Shown in pieces: positions 37,758-50,200 of a stretch of 64,000 nucleotides of DNA. The translations under genes were made by a program, and so were the position numbers. The DNA lies in NCBI RefSeq assembly GCF_000002995.4, contig NW_025062478.1, positions 7,540,001 to 7,604,000 of the forward strand, written 5' to 3'. The number at the start of each line of letters is the position of its first letter. Within the stretch, counting starts at the first letter, position 1. Origin of the DNA: Brugia malayi. Its lineage: Eukaryota; Nematoda; Chromadorea; Rhabditida; Onchocercidae. The notes beneath the pieces were generated by a model, which was given only the letters and a program-made list of their open reading frames with translations, was not told the DNA's origin and searched no databases.

Positions 37758-38880
37758 CGATATCTAAGTTGGTTTAATAAATATCCATAGCATACCAAAA
37801 ACGAAAGCAATATATTTTGAAATGATTTGCAATACAAAACTGACCCACCGATTCTGACAAATTTAGAGCAAGAAATGAGAGATAAATGCTTTTCTTCTTT
37901 TTTTATGAAAATCTGACAATAAATAAAGCGAGCTTCTTGAGTTGGAAGGTATATTTATTTATACACCTTCTACAAATGGTTTAAGTTTTTTGAGATTATT
38001 TTGAGATTGATTGAATTAGAAAAGTGCATGGAGTTCAATTTCCATCATATATTCACGAATTACAGTGTCAAGTATTTTATAACTTATTGAAGTTTTCAGT
38101 TACCCCAGCTGTGGGATACTCAAACATTGATTTTTTAAAACTCAGTGGTCACAGTTTAGATTGGTGAAATTAAGAATTCTCTTATTTTCACTTTTTTCTT
38201 GCTGTTAAATCATCATCAAGAAGTTAATTTATAAATATAAATGCAGTAGAATTTATTTCACACAGATTTTACTTTTTGTATAAATATTTCGAAGTGATTA
38301 AGTTTTGATTCGAATTTATAATTCAATTTAACTCATTCTTGCTGGAATTGTTGCAACATATTTTTTTCTTTAATTATCTATTTGAAACCTAGACTAGATA
38401 TTGCAAAAATCTGGTTGATAATACCTATTTCTTGCGGTTTTTCCAATTACATTTTCGTTCTTTTTACTGATATTGTAATTTTATTACTGCTTGAAGTGGC
38501 ACTTGTAAATCTGACTGAACAGATTTCCCAAACAGATTTTTAAAATTTATGCCGAATTATTTCTTTACAAATGTAAGAAAATACAAAAATTTTACTTACT
38601 TTAGGGATTTCCTTTACAAGCGAATCATGTCGTTTTCTGAATGAAATCCGATGTTAACCCTTACTTGTAAAACATTTTCCTGATACAACGTCATCAGTTG
38701 CTTGCATTTTCTCATATCCATGGTAACGAAATAAATAATCAGCAAAATGTTACACGTCCATTGTTCTTAGCTTTGTTTTGTTTTTTTCTTTTCAGAAAAA
38801 TGTTATGAATTCGTTTGCAACATTTATAGTATTGTAGCATATGATTGTGGTTGCTTTCAAGATATATATAATTTCTCTTT
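37758..38880. other. divergent upstream region
   Basis: 1.1 kb between the starts of the minus-strand paralogue and the plus-strand SPATA7-like gene. AT-rich, with no exon seen. Confidence 0.4.
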
Positions 38881-41146
38881 ATGAATAACAAAGCAGGTCC
38901 TCGAATAGACTCCACGACACCCACATCATTCTACTGCAGCCCTAAAAGTAAGTTACAAAATAAGTTTCATATTTGTGCTTTTTTAAAAGTCATTAGCTGA
39001 AAGCTGCTTACGAGTTCTGCAGTTGAAATTTCATGGCATAGAACTCAGTATATGTACTCTTATAATATAATATTAACTTGAGAAGCACACGCAAAGAGTT
39101 CATCCGTAAATAACCTTCTCGACGCTCTTCATTTTTGAAAAAAAGTTTCGAAAAATTCCAGTAACTTTGATCTAATAAATTGAAGTATTAACATTTTAGG
39201 AACTTAGGTGATTTTTATGGCTTCTATTATGTAAAATGAAGTACTAAATTAAGAATATACATTCCTCAGGTTATCATTATATACCATTCGCCCAAAGGAG
39301 ATTTCAGTTGCAGTCAGCGAAATTTAAAAGACAAACTGGCAATAAGGTGATTTTATAAGATACTTCTAAAATTTTTTCCTGATTGTATTCCCAACATTTT
39401 TATTCCTCAAAATGAAGCTAAAATTAAGTGTAAGAAAATTTGAATCATTAAATACGAATTGGTCTATCAAATAAAAAATGCAATTGTAAAAGTTGGAGAA
39501 CTTTAGGGCAAATTTTTAAATTGATGTGATGAAACAGCTTAATCCCTACTCAATAAGTGAACATCAAGAGTTGTGAGCCGTCCTTATTTGTTTACAAGGC
39601 AGGACGCAAGCAGTAAGGATTCACCAGTATTGTCAGCAAGTTCCAAAGCAGCATTTGCAAACACAAATCAATCAAATCGACCAGTAAATTTACAATTCAG
39701 AAATAATCAATCACAACTACCCAATCAACAGCTAAGTAAGGCAAGCATTTTAACATTGTATCAGCGAACTTGATTGTGTTTCTTTTCTATTTTGAAAATT
39801 TTGATGAAAAAATACCCATAAGAATCTTCCAGGAAATGAGAAAAGTAAGTATGATTATCAACGTGACTATAATATCTTCATTTTCACTCTCATAGTATCA
39901 TTGGAGTAGGGCCGTTCCTATTTAAAAGAAGTTAAAATTCATCTTTTCATTATATTTTATCAAGAAATCAAAAAAATTTAAAGTTTCACTACTCTAGTCG
40001 CACCTTTGAAAGTCTAGTTTTATAAACAATTTACATATAAAGAACTGATGATTTAGTTTGTTAGACAACAAGTAATGATAAAGCATAGCTGTAGATTGAA
40101 TTTATATAACAACACTACTTACAGAAATTAATTAATTTACCTGAGTCAAAGATCCGACCTCAAACATTAAAATTGGTTTATAACAATGACGGCAAAAAAA
40201 TGCAAGAAATATTGGATCAGTTCAAAAGTGAAATCCTTGATGATATCATCCAGTGTGGTGTTTACACGGATAGGTATAACTATTATTCTCTTATTAATGA
40301 ATCTATTTCTATTAATAATAAATAAAAATGTTGATGACAATGGCTAGCACTAGATTTGCCTAATCCTATAACAAAAAAGATGCCTGAGTTATGACCTATT
40401 TCAGTGTTATCCAGGATTGTATTTCAAGGAACGTAATGGAAAATTCAACTCTTCCAATGGTTTATTTGACATTACTCTTCTTAGAAATTATATCTTCCAA
40501 TTTTAGTACTATAAAATTGGCATAATATTTTCTTGGATATCCATTACGATAAAAAGGGATATTAATAGCTTCAAAGATTGTGTTACATAAACTCTTGGCT
40601 CCACCTATATTTGAATAGATCAATTAATTGATAAGTGAAAACTTGCAGGCGAATTTACTGGAAGCAGTTACTGGATTACTCAGAGATATTGGTATATTCA
40701 GCATCGAAATGAATGAGATGACTTGGATGGCGAGTTCAGAAGTTGTTATAAATGATTAAATTCTTCATGAATAACTGCGATGATAAGATCGTCTGATTTT
40801 CCGACTGTCATTAATTTCTGTCTATTTTATATAAATTAATTGCCTGTACGAATTGGAAGTAGTTACACCAGCTTCTGAATGAATTTTCTAATTTATAAGA
40901 AATCATTAAATAATAATGTTCACTACATTTCAGCCTACAGGTGATGGACTGCTTGATTATGAGGACGAAGAGTTTGAGAGTGATGAAGGTGAATCTTTAT
41001 CTATGATTCGATCTGTAGAAAGTGATTCAGATAAATTGACAAGAGAAGATAAGTCTCTAATATCGAATTTCGGATCAGTATCGGTCAGGACCACTGATTC
41101 ATTGATTATATCAAGCATTTCTTCCATAACTGATACATCTCATTAA
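38881..41146 (+). CDS. SPATA7-like protein
   Basis: Supported exons are 38881-38947, 39270-39346, about 39571-39740, 40125-40273, 40649-40691 and 40934-41146 (stop TAA). The core in exons 4-5 reads RPQTLKLVYNNDGKKMQEIL, then FKSEILDDIIQCGVYTDRRI. It aligns with the conserved SPATA7 segment (K-P-x-S-T-R-K-I-Y, then I-E-D-V-T-D-E-I-L-x-x-G-L-F-S-N-R) as I remember it. In vertebrates SPATA7 works at the connecting cilium. The C-terminal exon is acidic then serine-rich (DYEDEEFESDEGE) with no domain. Keeping frame into exon 4 requires a GC donor (AAG|GCAAGC at 39740). The junction between exons 2 and 3 does not resolve cleanly, so a small exon may be missing. Family assignment is moderate. Confidence 0.6.
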
Positions 41147-42008
41147 ACGCACATGCAATGCAAGGGAATTTATCTGCTCTCCGATAATATTCTTTATCAA
41201 ACTGTATGCTGAATTTGCTGAATTCACAGTTTCTAATTCTAATTCAGTAACACTTATTTTTGTTATGCATACAGCACATGTGATAACTCATGAGCTTTTT
41301 GTGAATTGAGAAATGCATATTGTTGAGTAATTATCATAAGGTGAATAAATATTCGTTAATCACCTGAAATTGAAATTTCCAACAAAGAAGCTTCAAAGAA
41401 AGAAAATTAACTGAATCTAATGGTAATCTCTATCTTGTTCGATCAAACATAGACAATTTCCTTTTTTATCTATTATTATCAGATTCATTGGATGATGCTA
41501 AACCTGTAAATGATAAGTTATCAATCAGTACACATCACATTGACATAAATCAAATACGCACAATAATGGCGGTCTTTTATTCGCGAGGTAGAATATATAT
41601 TTTTTCATTGAAGAATGGAAAATGTCTTCTAATGAGTCGCAAATGAAAGTATGATAGAGACATAGGAATGTGAAATTATTATGTTCTGCTGTATCAATCA
41701 TTCTTACAAAACAATATATTTCCTTTTCCACAGATGCTTATTATAATCAGTGAGTTTTTTGCTTATTATCAGACAGTAATCATCATTGTTACTCTACACC
41801 CAATTTAAATCATCAGAAGACAAATGATACTTTCTTGAAAAAATAGCTTGTAAAACAGAATTTGGTGTTCAAATCAATATTTGGAAGATAAAGTGAAATG
41901 TGTTTGGTATGGACGAGTAATACACGAATTTTTGACAACGAATTTGAAAGTGCCTTAAATGAGTCTCCTAAGTGCTTTAAAGGAACAATTCTTTCCTTAA
42001 ATCAATAC
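41147..42008. other. intergenic
   Basis: 860 bp separating two plus-strand genes. AT-rich, no exon seen; it should contain the promoter of the LAMP gene. Confidence 0.4.
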
Positions 42009-43744
42009 ATGAAGATTAGTCTCTTTTGTTTTGGTTTATTCTCTATCTTTTCATTTTCCTTCTCCCTCTTCTTTCTCGACTTTCCTCCCAGAACTGATGT
42101 CAAGCATAATTTCAGCACTGACTTTCGTCATTTGCATAGGTTTGTTGTTCGATATTTGAATTAATCATTGAGATTAATGATTAAGTCTCTAAACTGAATC
42201 ATCGGAATTTATCGTAAGTTACAGTAACAATTCATTCATATGCTGACTACCAGACATTTTTTTATTTGATTTATATAAGCATCAAAGATAGGAAGGAAAA
42301 GTATCATTGGTGACAATGTGACAAGAGCTATTTATAAACTAGCTTGAAATGAATTCCAGTCTTTTTATTTGTTACTCATTAAATAATGGATCAAAATAAG
42401 TTTGAATTATTCATTTTTTTTTTTTTTTTTTTTTTTTGCGTAAGTAGCTTTTATTGTCAGTGAATAAGCTGTAATTGAAGTTTTTTGATACTTCTAGATC
42501 TTGTTATTATCGCTTACTGTTACTTACCTTTGAAAAATACTGAAAGTGGTGAATTTGGTCTCAAAGACAAATATGGCATGCCGTGCTTATTGCTTAAATT
42601 CTCAGCTCAGTTATATAATTTCAACTTAAATGGTACAAATATTGCTGCTAAGGTAATGTGTGTTTCAAATGCTCGAAAGACAGGTAGAGAAAAAAATATT
42701 ATAATCGGAATGAGAACTGAGAATCTGGAAAAATGACGAATAAATTTTTCTTTCTTTTTGAGATTATTTTTTGATAAATGTCGCAGAGCATCGAACTTAC
42801 TTTTTTTTTATAAAAATTTGCATCTCTTCTTGATTGGTCTAATAAGTGCTTCAAATTAAAATGTCTGTTCAGGTACCCGAATTAACATCACCGGAAGTGA
42901 AATTGAGTGGATATTGTGGTGGTAGTGATGACACAAACAACAGTAAAGTTGAATTTAAGGCAAGTTGGAAAAAAGAGGGACGGAGGAAGCAACTTATCTT
43001 ATCCTTCGGAACGGTAAACTTAATGTCTCCTCAAATGAATTTGCATACAAAATATAAATCTTTTTTTAACTCACCCAATAAATGGCCACAAAAATAAGTG
43101 AGCACAAAAAAAAAATCTTTCTTTCAAGGCTTATGTGGAAGATCCAGTAAATCATCTAAAAATGCTTCGGTGGCAATTGAAAATGGTTACCTATTCTGAA
43201 TCATATTCCAGTAAGCTAAATCCTTATAAAATCAGTTTTTGCTTTGTTTTTTTTTTGTAAATAGGTCTTTTTTTTGTTTTCAAGTTTCTTAAAGAAATCG
43301 CACAAATTTTTGAAGGGCAATCAGTCGAATTTTCATCGAAAGAAGTGATGATGAGCGCTCCGCTGAAGCAGAAATTTATTTGTCACGACAAACTAAATCT
43401 AACACTTACTAATAGACATTTCAAGGACTATATCCTCGAGCTGAATCCAGAAATTAGTGCGCAACCGTACCAAGTCACTGGCAAACATCCAAACCGTACG
43501 CTATATTTTAGTACTTGTTCCATCATTACTAGCTTTCCTTAGCTCACACATTGAAAAATTTCTTATTTCAGTATTCATCTGTGGCAGCACACGGCGACGA
43601 ACGCTGGCGAAAAGTTTTGAGAGTCGGATGACAATTTTTTCTGGAATAGTCCTTTGCATAACATCGATTTCGCTGATAGTTGGATACAGTTTCCGACGAC
43701 AGTCACATCCTACTAGAAAGAAACTTTATGAATCACTCACTTAA
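42009..43744 (+). CDS. LAMP-family lysosomal membrane glycoprotein
   Basis: Exons 42009-42139, 42547-42652, 42873-43013, 43129-43210, 43265-43495 and 43572-43744 join in phase, giving about 287 residues. The N-terminus is a signal peptide (MKISLFCFGLFSIFSFSFSL). The luminal part starts with GLKDKYGMPCLLLKF, typical of a LAMP domain (x-D-x-x-G-x-x-C-L-L-x-x). It also has an N-x-T site in NGTN and the later APLKQKFICHDKLNL, matching the LAMP 'A-P-x-x-x-x-Y-x-C' region. A single span (IFSGIVLCITSISLIVGYSF) is followed by a short basic tail with YESL, a Y-x-x-hydrophobic lysosomal sorting signal, three residues before the end. C. elegans LMP-1 and UNC-46 are the relevant relatives. The acceptors at 42547 and 43265 are chosen by phase and are less certain. 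Confidence 0.72.
42414..42437. repeat. poly-T tract in LAMP intron 1
   Basis: About 24 consecutive T in the first intron of the LAMP gene. Confidence 0.9.
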
Positions 43745-44210
43745 TTTTCTCTCTTATCCTTTTTTATAAACATAGTTACGGGATTTAATTTAAACTTTAT
43801 GGCTGTGAAAGAATGAAATTCAACTGCAAAATAATTTAAATGATGCTTTTGTCTTTTATAAAATATTATTATCACAAGTATGTGCATAAAATGACGCTTA
43901 TTTTGTTGATAGTTCATCATAGCAATGTTTAATCTAATTTGCAATCTTTCCTTGCAGCGACTTGATAACTTTTATTACAATTTACACTTTATTCACTGAG
44001 AACTTCCTAAAGCAAAGCCTTATCGCATTTGTTGACATATCTTTCAACAAATGAAGTATTAAATTTCATCAAAAATATTTGAAAATTTATGACAGTGAAA
44101 GCATCAATATAATTGCGGCATTCGAGAAAGATAACGTAGCAACAAAAAAAAAAAATCAAGTCAGCAATGTAATCGAGTATCAATCACACATTAAAAAAGT
44201 AGAAGCAATT
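43745..44210. other. convergent 3' ends
   Basis: 466 bp between the LAMP stop and the stop of the large minus-strand gene. Presumably both 3' UTRs; no gene seen. Confidence 0.5.
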
Positions 44211-47200
44211 TTAGCCTACTGACATACGTGGATTTTCAATTGAAAAACTTTCGTTTCGATTTACTTCCTCCCCTTTCACCTTCTTCTCCTGCGTTACCTA
44301 TAATATAAATGTGTTTATTTCTCGTAAAAAATAAGTTTATTTGATTTTTATTTAACTTAACAATACTAGCTCTAAAAAAAGACAAAATAATACAATATGG
44401 GGCATTCCGTTTCTTCTTGGATTCTAATGAACTCAAAAAATATTTTTAAATATCCATTTTGTAAAGAATGAATAGAAAAAGTCAACAGAGGAGAAGGAAG
44501 TGGAAACCAGAAGCATATTACAAGAAAAAAGTATTAAAATTAATATTTTGAAATAAGTCTAAATATTCGGGTGAAGAATTTTCCTTAATTGAGCCGATTT
44601 GTTTGTGCAATAAATTATGGCATTTTCGAGGATTTTTAAGCTTAAGAATTAATGACTTAGTTAGTTTTGGATATAATAAAAATTCTGAATCCGAATTTTT
44701 TTGATTTGATAATTATTCAAAAGAATTTAAAACTTCGATGGTGAGTCCGAAAAAAATGAAAAATACCTTTGTCACGTGGAAATAACTGCCCGGTTCAGAA
44801 CCAGTAGGTCGTATCACGAGATCGGCTGTACTACGAGCTTCGCCGGCAATATTTTCGGCAAGACAAGTGAATTGTCCACTATCAGCCATTTCAACTCTAA
44901 CAATAATCATGGAATGTATGCCATTACCCTCCTAAATAAAATCTTGTTGTTCACTAACAGAATCTAAAAGATCTAAGACTTAGTCACACACAAAACAGCA
45001 ACTGTTCTGTAGTGTGCCTTCTCAACTTCGTCTTATAATCATTTCTAAGTTTTGTAAATCATTAATCTAATCACAGTACTACTGCTACAGTAAAATAGAA
45101 AAAGAAACAGCGACTGACATCGATGAGGCGAACTTCATCACAATGTGGAATAACCAGACCATTCCTCATCCAGGTTATTGCCGGTACTGGATCACCAGTT
45201 ACCTGAACGGTCCATTTCAATTTATCACCTTCTGCGACTTCTTCGCTAATTAATCGCTGTACAAAGTCAGGTGCCACAGTTTGTGCTAAAACGCATAGTG
45301 GAAATTTTTTAAAAAATATGAAAGCAGCTCCAAATATAAAAACAATTCAAGCGGCTCAGTACAGGACAGGTAGACAAAGCGCACTCAATTTATCTTTAAG
45401 ATTGAGCTAAGTAAATGAATTTAACAAAAGAAAGATTCATTCTTTATAAGCGAGCTCCTAGCTATTTTGTTACCATTGGGATTGACGTTTAACACTAGAA
45501 TTACAACAGGAAATATAAATTTATCAAATTAAAAATTAGGAAAATAAAGAAAGTGCTACAACATACGCCTGACAACAAGTTGGGCACTTGATGTGGCGAC
45601 ACCGGATGAGTTCTTGGCGGTACACATATATTTGCCGGAATGTTCAAGCTGTGAAGTAGGAAAGGTCAATGATACATGACCACCTATGTTGGAGAAAGTT
45701 AATTCAGGATTGGTGGTTTTAGATATTGGAACACCGTCTTTCTTCCAAGTAACTTCAGGACTAGGCCATCCTTAAAATATTGCATAGACTACTAATGTAT
45801 TAAAATTAAGACTAAAGACCAAGAATTTAAATCTGATGCTATGAACAGAAAGAACCAATATATATATAGTGATAAAAAACGAATAATTTTTGCTCTTTGA
45901 ATTTCGGAAGCGAAAATAATCATGGTCTTTCAGCTTCATATATGTTTTGAGACTGATGGTAGGAAGTAGAGAAATAATTCTACTCATTTTGAAAAGTAAA
46001 AAAAAAAGTGAAAAGATGTGGTATAGAATTGCCTTCTGTGACATTCCACGAAGTAGCCACGTTGCCCAATTAAGAATGAATTGAAATCTTAACATTTTAA
46101 GAGTATGCACAAACAATTTTTGCTTTTTCTGCAATTTCTGCTTGTAAATTATTAAAAATATCCATTGTATTCCTCTATTATTGCACCCCATATATTATCG
46201 TTATTATAAATCTTCTCTCCCCGATATAAAAGCAAGTCTGTCCAGACAAGGTTTTATCCTCGATAAGCTCAAATTCCTATGTATTTGCATAAACTGCTAA
46301 ACTTTATTATTAACAAAGAGGTGCATTGTCATTCTAAATTCACATGTAGCTTCATAAATACATCTTTCCTTTATGCATTTACATACTGGTACTGAAAGCT
46401 ATTTTATCTTCTGAATATTTTAAGTTGAAGTAATCAAATGAGCATAAATTTGCAGAAAAAAATCTAGAAATTTTTTTACCGATGACAATGCCTTGGAACT
46501 TAGCTTCATCACCGCAAGCAGCTACTGCAGACACCAAAGTCTGCGTGAAATGCGGCGGTCGACCAAGTTCTCGGTTCTCTTCAATATCAAAACGATCCGA
46601 CAAATTGTGCTAAAAGTGAAACAGTGTGCATCACTAATAAAAGACATATAACGTATAAGCTAATAGTCCTCTCGTGAATTTGATTTGCTACAGGAAATTA
46701 TTTATCATTCATAAATACAAATACTATTTAATCTAATCGAAGTCAATAATGAATGGAATAATGAAGGATGATAAATTCTCAAACATGATGAAATAGGTTC
46801 AGTAATTAATTTTCTTTGAAAGTGTGGCCTGAAATGATTAAGAAAGGACAGTCGAAAGTAACACGAAATGTATTCAGTAAGAAACTGAATATCCAATAAG
46901 TTTTATGGACGGATGACTCCATCAGAAAATCTTAAATAAAATGAAGCGAACCGGAAAAATTCAAAAGTAGGAGTGAGATCCCCTCAAGACTGATCTGAGA
47001 TGGAAAAACATTTAAAAATAATAGCAGAAACAGCCGTCAATATCAATTTTGCCTAAAAATATGTTAGCAAGTAAAAAAAGTTTAACCTATTGGACGTCCA
47101 AAAGCTTAAACTGAATATGATTACCAATTTAACAAATTAACGAAATAAATGTCCTTACACTTATTCCAAATTAATTCATCTCACAATTTATTCATTCATT

Positions 47201-50200
47201 TCTATCCTTTTATTTTGATAGCAGTTATGTGAATAAATCGAAAAATAATATTCCTAGACAAATGCCACCAACTTTGTTCAGAATTTGCTGATGGAATTAA
47301 TTTAAAAAATATAAATCCACCTCAGAACTCTTTCATATCAGTTCCACAAAAACTTCCACATCAATTTCAAGAAATACCAATATTAAAATAAAGTTAAAAC
47401 TGACAACTTCAAGTTAGTCAAGAAAATTTAAATAAGTTGAAAGAGTTGGTAAGGGTGATAAATGCATCTGAGCAAGTGATCATGAAATTTAGGGATGAAA
47501 AAACAGTAAGCAGTAACTTGATTATTTAAGTTTGAAAAAAAATCAAACAATATATTGGCGAAATCATCCACGAAAGTTAATAAAAGATACTTTCCATCGA
47601 TCTATACTTACTGATGATTTTTTTCAATTAAACTTCTTAATATATTTCGAAGTCAAATCTTACTTGCTGGGAACATGTTGTTTGTAATTGTTGTTTCTTA
47701 GCTGGGGGAGGAGAAAGAAATCGTGTGGAATGTTGTTTGGCTACTAGGCGACGTTGCTCCTCTTCACGCATCCTCAAATTACCATTCACATACTCCAACT
47801 GCAGAAAAAAAAAACACTTGAAGTTTTAAATTTTCAATCACATCAATAATTCTAATCCAAAGGCCAAATTAGGATTAGTTTGATAAGACAATTCAATTAT
47901 TTGGTAATGTATATTAAATTTCGAATTTGGTTTGTTAATATATGCTCTAATTAATTCAAATTCAGCAAAAAAAGCGCTGTGGTGGAACGTGGTTTATTCT
48001 TCATAGATTTGCAATGTCGCACTGAAGTCACTATGACCACTCGTTATTCCGTGTAGCAGTAAATTTCCAGTTACAGCTTGCTAGAAGAACCATACAATTT
48101 TTGAGCCATCTGGCTTTCATCTATCAGCATAGCACATCATTCCCAAGCAGAATATTTTTAATTGTTACTTCCAGAAAACGAAGCACTAAGATCAGCCAAA
48201 GGAATCTATATGAGAAATCTTAAATGTAATACTCTATGAGAAATTTCAAATAATTGTAGAAAGTAAGCAGAACTCTTGTTTAAATTCTTTCTGATAAGGT
48301 CATAATAGCAAACGCTGTTCATCGGTTTCTTAACCGGCCAAAAAAAGGTTAGTGATTGAGAATAACTTTTCATTGGATGTGACTTAACTGAATAAATATG
48401 TCTTGTCATTCTCAACTCAGAAATCAAATCAAAATAGCGTTAAAATAAAATTTCAAGGATAAGATTTCATCTATAGCATATAAAATTTGTAAATAATAGC
48501 AAAAGTTCCTTTTACTGGAAAAAATTTTCCAATAAAAATAGAATATTGGAAAAATGAAAATAAATTTTCTAATAGTTCCCTTTCTCCTCTATAATAATAC
48601 CATTACTTCAGACTTTTGCATTGCTTTATTCTCGAGAAAAACTTGGTCTTTTGAAAAAAAAAAAAGAGACCTGTTGTGAGAAATATTCATCGGGTACCCG
48701 TTGTTCGTACTCATAAGCACCATACTCTTCGGTTACATGAACATGCTACAGAAAACAACAGCCAATTATAACCAATAAAAACAACGTTAAAAAAATTAGG
48801 AACTTCGATCTTATTTGCTTCTCATTTCTAAATTACAAATGGTTTGTCCTTTCTATTTTGCCCAATTCAACAGAATTTTTAGTAAGACAAATAAATTGTA
48901 CAGTGCAAATTCTGGCCTTGTTACTAACCTCAACTGTGGTAGGTTTGCGGGATCGCGGTAGCACACGCACCACAAATAGGGATTCTGTTTCGCCCCGTAT
49001 GTTCTCTGCTGTCATCTTGTAAACACCAGCATGATCCAAGCGAGCCGGCTCCAATATTGCCGAATAAGTATCACCAATATTTGACAACTAAAATATTCCT
49101 CAAATGAATTGTGACCAAATGTTAGAGGTAGCCATGAACTGAAAGTTAATTGATTCGTAAAAACTGTAGAAAAGTTTTGAGTTATCACATCAACATTTTG
49201 TTCAATTCGAGAAACATGATTATTCTGAAGAAAAATTGAAGGCTCAAAAAACGAAATTTGACCTTTAATCATAAGAGTTGGAAAATATAGTTCAAAACAA
49301 GCACTTTTGAAAAAGATTTTAAAATTCTTAGAGTTAGGAGAGTAATACACATATAGCAGTCAACACTGAAATTTACAATAATACGGTGACACGTATAAAT
49401 AATATGTGTATAATATAACAATTATTAAGCGTATACAGTAAACCAGCACAGCAATACATATACATAACTTCAGTGAAACGTTCACAGTATAAAGGTAAGC
49501 TAATAAATGTACAGTAACAGTCACGGTGACAAATGTATACAGTATAATCACAATAGTATAACAATCAGTACAATAATAAGCATAAAATATTTTTTTTCAG
49601 CATCATCAGAAGCTGAGAACAACATTCATATAAATTCATTATTTCTGATTCAAATCAAGGCTTAGGTAATTCCGTATTTTGTCTAAACAAATATCGTGAT
49701 ATATATATATATATATAATTTACCGTGCAGAACTTCGAATTAATATTGATGATCTGATTGTTGAAATACCAGCGCACTTTGGGGCGTGGATTACCAATCA
49801 TCAGACAATCCATTTTAAATTTCTCGCCTTCTTTGACAATATATTCATTCTGGAATGGTCGAATGAATTCCGGAACAGTAGCGGTGGGACTGCACCCTGC
49901 AACATAAATTTTGATACATTTGATAAAATTTTGATATTTTTCAGAGAATTTTGCAAGATCATATTTGTAAAAGGATCCAAGAATTGAGAATGAAACAAGA
50001 TGTTTTATCACTGCTTAACATCCTCCTCGCAAATTCTATTGGAAATGAGTTATGCCTAGGAAAAAATACTGCAGGAAGAGAGTCTCAACTTGATAGGGTA
50101 GTAATGAACTGAAACACTAATGCTTGAATTTCTAAATCAATATCTTTATTATAATAGAGATGCAAAATAAAAAAATCACCAATTTCGGTGACTAATTTTT

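Noticed and set aside
45772..46191. 139-codon minus-strand open frame
   Set aside because: It lies in the intron between the two exons of the Z1-like Ig domain, starts beyond the acceptor and is low-complexity hydrophobic sequence.
49360..49564. Two overlapping Y/I/C-rich minus-strand open frames
   Set aside because: They come from an AT/TA-repetitive intronic stretch. Composition explains the lack of stops.
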